Source: JBGQBN01 sp041494805
GTDB lineage: Bacteria > Acidobacteriota > Terriglobia > Terriglobales > Acidobacteriaceae
DNA: 35,892 nt
Direction of reading: 5' to 3'
Assembly (NCBI GenBank): GCA_041494805.1
Contig: JBGQBN010000041.1
Span: 1-35,892, forward strand
Shown here in pieces: positions 31,056 through 35,892 of the stretch (position 1 is its first letter; each line of letters starts with the position of its first letter). A program made the position numbers and the translations under genes. The notes below the pieces were generated by a model. The model made no database searches, had not been told where the DNA came from, and saw only the letters and a program-made list of their open reading frames with translations.

Positions 31056-32160
31056 ATGTTTGAAGAATTCGAGCAAGAATACGCAGTCTTGAAGGACAAA
31101 GTTCGCGGCCTCCGGGAGTACCTTTGACGCAGGCAAGCTGCGTCAGCAGCTGACTGAAGTCGAGAAGCAGGCTGTTGACCCCAATCTCTGGTCGAATCCT
31201 CAACAATCCCAGAAGGTGATGCGCGAGAAAAAGCGCCTGGAACATGTGTTGGCCACCGAGGCCGACCTGATCCGGCGTTCCGACGACATTTCCGCATACT
31301 TCGAACTGGCCCGGGAAGGAGAAACCGTTGACGGCGACCTGCGCCGCGAGATTGACGCTCTGCGACAGCTCGTCGATCGCCTCGAAACCGAAAGTCTTCT
31401 GGCCGGCGAAAACGATGGGCGCAATGCCATCGTCACCATCCATCCCGGTGCTGGCGGCACCGAGTCGCAGGACTGGGCGGACATGCTGCTGCGTATGTAT
31501 CTGCGCTGGGCTGAACGCCAGGGGTTCCAGACTGTCCTCTACGACTACCAGCCCGGTGAAGAAGCCGGGCTCAAGTCTGCCACCTTTGCCGTGAACGGAG
31601 AATATGCCTACGGCCTGCTGACCAGCGAAATCGGCGTACACCGGCTGGTGCGCATTTCCCCTTTCGATCAGGCCAAAAGGCGCCACACTTCGTTTGCCAG
31701 CGTCTTTGTTTCACCGGAAATTGACGACAGTATTGAAATCGTTATCAAGCCCGAAGACTTGCGCGTGGACACTTATCGCTCCAGCGGAAAAGGTGGACAG
31801 CACGTCAATACCACCGACTCCGCCGTGCGTATCACCCACCTTACGACCGGACTCGTGGCCAGTTGCCAGAATGAGCGCTCGCAGCACAAGAACAAAGAGC
31901 GCGCCATGAGCATGCTGCGCTCCAAGCTCTACGAACACGAACTGGAGAAGAAGCGCGAAGTTACCCGGAAGATCGAAGACTCCAAGCTCGACATCAACTT
32001 CGGCTCGCAGATCCGGTCCTATGTGCTACAGCCCTACCGGATGATCAAGGACCACCGCACCAAGCTGGAAGTGGGGGACGTGGACCGCGTGATTGACGGC
32101 GATTTGCAGCCGTTTATTCAGGCGTACCTGAGAATGAGACGGGGGGAGAAGCAAGGATGA
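31056..32160 (+). CDS. prfB: Peptide chain release factor 2 with programmed +1 frameshift
   Basis: Releases peptides at UGA and UAA. Frame 0 runs from the ATG at 31056 for 23 codons to CTT (31122-31124) and TGA (31125-31127). Skipping T31125 joins it to the long frame ending at 32160, giving 367 aa (join 31056-31124 and 31126-32160). The UGA-specific tripeptide is SPF (Ser201-Phe203), and the peptidyl-transfer GGQ is residues 246-248 in SSGKGGQHVN. AGGA precedes the start ATG. Levels of active RF2 decide how often ribosomes shift, so the gene regulates itself. This is not a pseudogene. Confidence 0.96.
31114..31128 (+). promoter_or_regulatory. prfB programmed +1 frameshift signal
   Basis: The GGGAG Shine-Dalgarno-like element (31114-31118) lies three bases before CTT TGA C, the same geometry as in Escherichia coli (AGGGGG TAT CTT TGA C). 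Slow termination at the UGA lets the CTT-reading tRNA slip onto TTT, continuing as GAC (Asp). Confidence 0.93.
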
Positions 32161-32222
32161 CTACGCGGGAAGCCATAGTCGCACGCGGGCTTCGCCTCGA
32201 GTGGCTCAGTGAAACGGTTCCT

Positions 32223-32238
32223 TAGGTAACGTTACCTA
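32223..32238. promoter_or_regulatory. Perfect 16-bp palindrome in the prfB downstream gap
   Basis: TAGGTAACGTTACCTA is fully symmetric with no loop, so it suits a dimeric DNA-binding protein better than an RNA hairpin. It lies 80 bases before the 415-aa gene. No known consensus is recognised. Confidence 0.35.
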
Positions 32239-32317
32239 GCGTCAAAGAACTGGCAAGCAACCCAGCGATGAGTCATGCTTTAGCTGGAAGTTTCCGGAGG
32301 AACTGGAACAGACATCT

Positions 32318-33565
32318 ATGCCGCGCATGATCGACCTCATCCGCGCATCGGCCTTGCCTTCCAACCTGATGCAGTCTGCTGCCAGGGGGGCCCTTTCCGT
32401 GCCGCCGCGGGAGATGATCGAAATCCTCGTCTACCTGGCGAGCCACAACAAGGTCTTCGGTGAGCAGGCGCGCCTCACTCTGGCCGGCTGGGATGAGGCG
32501 TCCTCCCGGGCCGTGGCCTCGGACCCAGGCACACCAAACGAAGTGTTGAACTACCTGATTGCTCCGCAAAACCTGCGGCCCGCTCTGCTTCCCCTGTTGT
32601 TTGACAATCCTTCGGTGGCTGAAGCGTCCTTGATCAAACTGGCGACAGCGTCTTCCCGTGAGGTCGTGGAAGCCATGCTGAAGAGTCAGCGGGCCAGCCA
32701 GTCGCCGAAAATTCTGCAGGCACTCAGCTCCAATCCCAACCTGACCGGACTCGAAGTTACCAAAATAAAAAATCAGCTTGGCTCTCCGGCACCCGAGCCG
32801 CCAGGCTCGCCCCCGGAGAAGTCAGAGGCGCCCGCAGCAGCCGAGGAAGTTCTGCCCGAAACACTGCTCGATGAGCCAACCGGTTCGGAAGACGTGCTCG
32901 ATGAAGCGCTGGCCGGGTATTTTGCCGAGCACGCCGGCGAAATCTCCGCCGAAGCAGACAAACCCTTCCAGCTGATTGGGGGGTTTTATGATGAGTTCGT
33001 GCCCGGTTCCGAAGAATCGCCCGCGCAAGTCGAAACCACGGCTGCGGCAGCACCGGTTGCCTCCGCGGCGGCTGCCGCCACCGCTCCCAAAAGGGCTCCG
33101 ATAGTCAAGAAATCCCAGCTCAGCCCGACGGAGCGGGGCAGCGCCTTGCAAAAAATTTCCAGGTTGGATATCAAAGGGCGCATTCAGCTGGCCATGAAAG
33201 GGAACAAGGAAGAGCGCTCGCTCCTGATTCGCGATGGCACCAAAGTGGTTGCATTGGCAGTCCTGGATTCACCCAAGGTCGGCGATGCCGAAGTCGAGAG
33301 GTTTGCCAGCCAGAAGAATGTGCTGGAAGCGGTGCTGCGCGGCATCCCGCTGAAACGCCGTTTCGCGAAGCATTATGGGATCGTGCGCAACCTGGTGTTC
33401 AATCCCCGCACTCCAATCGACGTTTCTCTCGGCCGGATAAAGAACTTGCTGGTACACGATCTGAAAAACCTGTCGGGCAACAAAGAAGTTTCAGAGACCA
33501 TTCGCAAACTGGCCCTCAAGATGTTCAAGCAGAAACTGAGTTCGAACAAGAAAAGCACCGACTGA
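32318..33565 (+). CDS. Conserved hypothetical protein, 415 aa
   Basis: No family name is recognised. There are three parts. Residues 1-150 form short helical, HEAT-like repeats in which VASDPGTPNEVLNYLI and ALSSNPNLTGLEV share an 'ASNPxxP' turn. Residues 150-265 are Pro/Ala/Glu-rich and probably disordered. Residues 270-415 form a compact helical domain (IKGRIQLAMKGNKEERSLLIRDGTKVVALAVLDSPKVGDAEV, then VFNPRTPIDVSLGRIKNLLVHDLKNLSGNKEV) that again carries repeat-like 'NPxTP' turns. Similar modules occur, unnamed, in acidobacteria and deltaproteobacteria. It has no membrane segment or signal peptide. The GGAGG before the ATG is distant (about 17 bases). Confidence 0.75.
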   Translation: MPRMIDLIRASALPSNLMQSAARGALSVPPREMIEILVYLASHNKVFGEQARLTLAGWDEASSRAVASDPGTPNEVLNYLIAPQNLRPALLPLLFDNPSVAEASLIKLATASSREVVEAMLKSQRASQSPKILQALSSNPNLTGLEVTKIKNQLGSPAPEPPGSPPEKSEAPAAAEEVLPETLLDEPTGSEDVLDEALAGYFAEHAGEISAEADKPFQLIGGFYDEFVPGSEESPAQVETTAAAAPVASAAAAATAPKRAPIVKKSQLSPTERGSALQKISRLDIKGRIQLAMKGNKEERSLLIRDGTKVVALAVLDSPKVGDAEVERFASQKNVLEAVLRGIPLKRRFAKHYGIVRNLVFNPRTPIDVSLGRIKNLLVHDLKNLSGNKEVSETIRKLALKMFKQKLSSNKKSTD

Positions 33566-33659
33566 CCCGCCAAGCTGGCCAGCCAAGACTTCCGCCGTGT
33601 TCAGTGGCGATCGCTCAAAGCTGGTTTCCGCAGTATCCCCTCGTTACAATGAAAGCGTC

Positions 33660-34073
33660 ATGGCCTCCCATCCCCACACGGATCCAATTGCAGACCTGCT
33701 GAAACATTCCAGAACCATCGCCGTCGTCGGACTCTCGAACAGCCCCTTGCGCCCGAGCCATGGCGTGGCCGCATACATGCAAACCCAAGGTTATCGAATC
33801 ATTCCCGTGAATCCTGAAGTCAGAGGCGCTTTGGGTGAAAAGTCTTACCCATCACTGCTCGATGTTCCCGAAAAGATCGACATCGTAAATATTTTCCGCC
33901 GCCCGGAATACGTGGAAGAGATCGTCGATCAAGCCATCCAGCTCAAGGTTCCCGCTGTCTGGATGCAGGAGCAGGTCATCAATGAGAAGGCCGCAGAGAA
34001 GGCGCGCCAGGCAGGTATTTTTGTGGTGATGGACCAGTGCATCCTGAAGGAGCACAAGGCAAGGTTCGGGTGA
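33660..34073 (+). CDS. CoA-binding domain protein (YccU-like)
   Basis: A 137-aa Rossmann-fold CoA-binding protein, the size of the single-domain YccU family. TIAVVGLSNSPLRPSHGVAAYMQTQGYRIIPVNP carries the CoA-binding GxSxxPxRxS pattern. VDIVNIFRRPEYVEEIV-like and VWMQEQVINEKAAEKARQAGIFVVMDQCILKEH complete the family signature. I chose the ATG at 33660; the 21 residues added by a start at 33597 are not conserved-looking. The precise role of the family is unclear. It converges with the phosphatase gene, six bases between the stops. Confidence 0.92.
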   Translation: MASHPHTDPIADLLKHSRTIAVVGLSNSPLRPSHGVAAYMQTQGYRIIPVNPEVRGALGEKSYPSLLDVPEKIDIVNIFRRPEYVEEIVDQAIQLKVPAVWMQEQVINEKAAEKARQAGIFVVMDQCILKEHKARFG

Positions 34074-34079
34074 GCTGGC

Positions 34080-35354
34080 CTAGCTGCGCGCCGCGATAAG
34101 GATTACCGTGGCATCGTCGCGCAACCCTGCTCCCTTGGCGAACGAACGCACGTCGTCGAGGATGCTCTCGGTTGAGGCCTCCGGCCGCAGCACATGTTTC
34201 TCCAGACGGGCCGGACCATATTCTTCATCTGCCGCATTCACTGCTTCGGTCATGCCGTCGCTGTAAAACACCAGGAGCGAACCCGCCGGAAGCTGCACTC
34301 GCGCTTCCGAGAAGCTGCCAAAACCAAGCCCCAACGGCATTCCCCTCTCGGTGTCGAGGAAACGCGCGCCGTTATGATCCACCAGCAACGGCCGCAAGTG
34401 CCCCGCGCTGGCGTAGGTCAGAGTGCGTGTGACCGGGTTGAGCACTCCGTACACCATGGTGACGAACTTGCCAGAGGGAAAATCATCGGCCAACAGACGA
34501 TTCAGCTTGGTCAGCACTTCAGCCGGGCTGCAGGAGGCTTCCGCCAGTGAGCGCAGCATGCCTCGAGTCGCGGACATGAGCAAAGCCGCGCCCGTGCCTT
34601 TTCCCGAGACATCCGCCAGCACCAGCCCCCAGCAACCATCGTCCAGCGCGATGAAGTCGTACCAGTCGCCACCCACCGCGCCGGCTGGGATGCAGAGTCC
34701 GGAAACCGCGAAGCCGGGAATGTATGGAGAACTCTTGGGCAGCAGAGCCTGCTGAATGGCACGTGCCTCGTGCGCCTCCAGGTTCATCTTCTCCCGCGCC
34801 TGCCGCTCCTGCTGGAAAAGACGCGCGTTATGCACCGCCACCGAGATGTGACTGCACAAGGCCTGCAGCAGTCTCAGTTGCTCGGGTGGAAAGGCATCGA
34901 GTTCGTGATGGGAAGCCGTGAACACTCCCACCAGCCGTCCCTCGACGTGCAGAGGAATCGCCACTTCGGAAAGAGTGGCGTGCTCACAAGCGATATAGTA
35001 CTGATCTTTGCGCACGTCCGGCGCGTAGCGCATCTGCCCGGTGGCAGCGACGTAGCCCACCATGCCCTCTCGTCCGATCTTCAGGCCGTGGCCCTTCCCG
35101 TGGAGGGTGCAACCATGTACTCCGGCCAGCACCATCTCGCCACGCTCTTCGTTGTGGAGATAGAGGTTGGCTTCGACGCATCCGAACGAGAGCGCAACGT
35201 CGTTCACAATTTGATCGATAAGTTGATCCAGGTCGAGGATCGAGGTAATTTGCTGCGCGGCCTTCTGCAACCTCAGAAGATCTTCCACCTGCTCGAGGTG
35301 CAGTTGGCGGACCGTAAGATAATCGGAATTAGCCGTTCTCGGACTGGTCGCCAT
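34080..35354 (-). CDS. GAF-SpoIIE (RsbU-like) serine phosphatase
   Basis: PP2C-type phosphatase, 424 aa, of the kind that acts on anti-sigma-factor antagonists. Residues about 20-185 form a GAF sensor domain (LLRLQKAAQQITSILDLDQLI to the ISVAVHNARLF end). A short helical linker follows, then the SpoIIE domain: GAVGGDWYDFIALDD (metal-binding Asp), GLVLADVSGKGTGAALLM, YSDGMTEAVNAADEEYG and the final LRDDATVILI. All metal-binding Asp motifs are present, so it should be active. There is no membrane segment. GAGGAAGG precedes the ATG. No partner STAS or anti-sigma gene is in the window. Confidence 0.94.
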   Translation of the reverse strand: MATSPRTANSDYLTVRQLHLEQVEDLLRLQKAAQQITSILDLDQLIDQIVNDVALSFGCVEANLYLHNEERGEMVLAGVHGCTLHGKGHGLKIGREGMVGYVAATGQMRYAPDVRKDQYYIACEHATLSEVAIPLHVEGRLVGVFTASHHELDAFPPEQLRLLQALCSHISVAVHNARLFQQERQAREKMNLEAHEARAIQQALLPKSSPYIPGFAVSGLCIPAGAVGGDWYDFIALDDGCWGLVLADVSGKGTGAALLMSATRGMLRSLAEASCSPAEVLTKLNRLLADDFPSGKFVTMVYGVLNPVTRTLTYASAGHLRPLLVDHNGARFLDTERGMPLGLGFGSFSEARVQLPAGSLLVFYSDGMTEAVNAADEEYGPARLEKHVLRPEASTESILDDVRSFAKGAGLRDDATVILIAARS

Positions 35355-35418
35355 GGTACGGACCTTCCTCGGGCAAAGTCTGCAAACTAGCTTCAGTATA
35401 AGATGCCCAGCACTGCAA

Positions 35419-35892
35419 CTAGGATTCTGTTTTAGGCCTCGGCGACTTACCCTTCGCAGCCTGCGACCGGCCTCGCCTGATCTCCTCTAAGCGCTCGCGA
35501 ATCCGCTTTTCCACGCCCTCGTTAGTCGGGCGATAATAGGTTCGATCGCGCAAATTGTCCGGGAGACACTGCATGTCGGCAGTCTTGCCCTCAAGGTCGT
35601 GGGCGTACTGGTAACCCTGGCCATAGCCAAGGCCCTTCATCAGCCCGGTGGGCGCATTGCGCAGGTGCAGAGGAACTGGTTCTGCCGCAGTTTGCTCCAC
35701 GTCTTGCTGGACGTCGCTATATGCGGTGTACAAGGCGTTCGACTTGGGCGCGAGCGAGAGATAGACAACCGCCTCCGCCAGCGCCAGGTTGCCCTCCGGC
35801 ATGCCGATAAAATCCACCGCATCACGGGCTGCCATGCAGAGGGAAAGGGCATTGGGATCAGCCAGCCCGATATCTTCCACCGCCATCCGCAC
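35419..35892 (-). CDS. rarA: Replication-associated recombination protein A, C-terminal part
   Basis: Partial: the window ends inside the gene, so only the last 157 or so residues are visible and the AAA+ ATPase domain lies outside. The visible part is the tetramerisation and C-terminal domain: MAVEDIGLADPNALSLCMAARDAVDFIGMPEG, then LAEAVVYLSLAPKSNALYTAY, VPLHLRNAPTGLMKGLGYGQGYQYAHD and the ending YYRPTNEGVEKRIRERLEEIR. All are standard for RarA/MgsA, which works at stalled replication forks. The apparent Met at the edge is not the true start. Confidence 0.95.
   Translation of the reverse strand: MRMAVEDIGLADPNALSLCMAARDAVDFIGMPEGNLALAEAVVYLSLAPKSNALYTAYSDVQQDVEQTAAEPVPLHLRNAPTGLMKGLGYGQGYQYAHDLEGKTADMQCLPDNLRDRTYYRPTNEGVEKRIRERLEEIRRGRSQAAKGKSPRPKTES

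Noticed and set aside
31056..31128. Early stop codon as evidence that prfB is a pseudogene
   Set aside because: The CTT TGA C context with a GGGAG element three bases upstream is the conserved programmed frameshift of RF2.

Overview
The window looks like chromosomal DNA of a diderm, moderately GC-rich bacterium, most likely an acidobacterium (Terriglobia/'Koribacter'-like). This is inferred from gene content and style, not from a marker gene. It carries outer-membrane and lipoprotein genes (lpxD, an LpxL/HtrB-type acyltransferase, lnt), many stand-alone secreted proteins, a SpoIIE-type phosphatase, M64 and P1 peptidases, frequent TTG/GTG starts and abundant short intergenic repeats. I see no rRNA, tRNA, CRISPR, phage or transposase genes.

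Layout. 1-3091: an RNase E/G whose S1 domain is split by a roughly 450-residue acidic/RG-rich insertion. 3092-3491: a convergent gap with two perfect 16-bp parS-type sites, facing a 504-aa orphan. 5178-13955: a block that reads as one-carbon/amino-compound catabolism, with purU, two tandem paralogous FAD oxidoreductases (TGATG-coupled), a GcvT-family protein, two APC permeases and an unlisted 53-aa zinc-ribbon miniprotein. 14225-18240: a SAM methyltransferase, a P1 (DmpA-type) peptidase, a 102-aa protein and a double-nitroreductase (SagB-like) protein. 18282-21699: a SufT/MIP18-like protein, small secreted or anchored proteins, a LuxR-type regulator with a degenerate receiver, and a SYLF protein. 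21864-25168: envelope genes (LpxL-like, LpxD) with a P-loop NTPase overlapping lpxD. 25271-29280: an M64 peptidase and an 802-aa APC permease preceded by a 49-aa membrane miniprotein. 29401-34073: lnt, prfB with its programmed +1 frameshift, a 415-aa protein of unknown function and a CoA-binding protein. 34080-35892: a GAF-SpoIIE phosphatase and the C-terminal part of RarA, cut by the window edge.

Two repeat systems run through the intergenic spaces. One is a GAGACG...CGTCTC palindrome (nine units at five loci) that often forms the ends of genes and in three cases supplies all or part of the stop codon. The other is a set of 7-bp degenerate tandem repeats at four loci, resembling the heptameric STRRs of cyanobacteria.

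How the genes may work together. The clearest unexplained unit is 5178-13955. Permeases would import an amino acid or N-methylated amine. The paired flavoproteins would oxidise it, the GcvT-like protein would pass the one-carbon unit to tetrahydrofolate, and PurU would release formate and regenerate THF. The family assignments are firm. The joint pathway and its substrate are inference.
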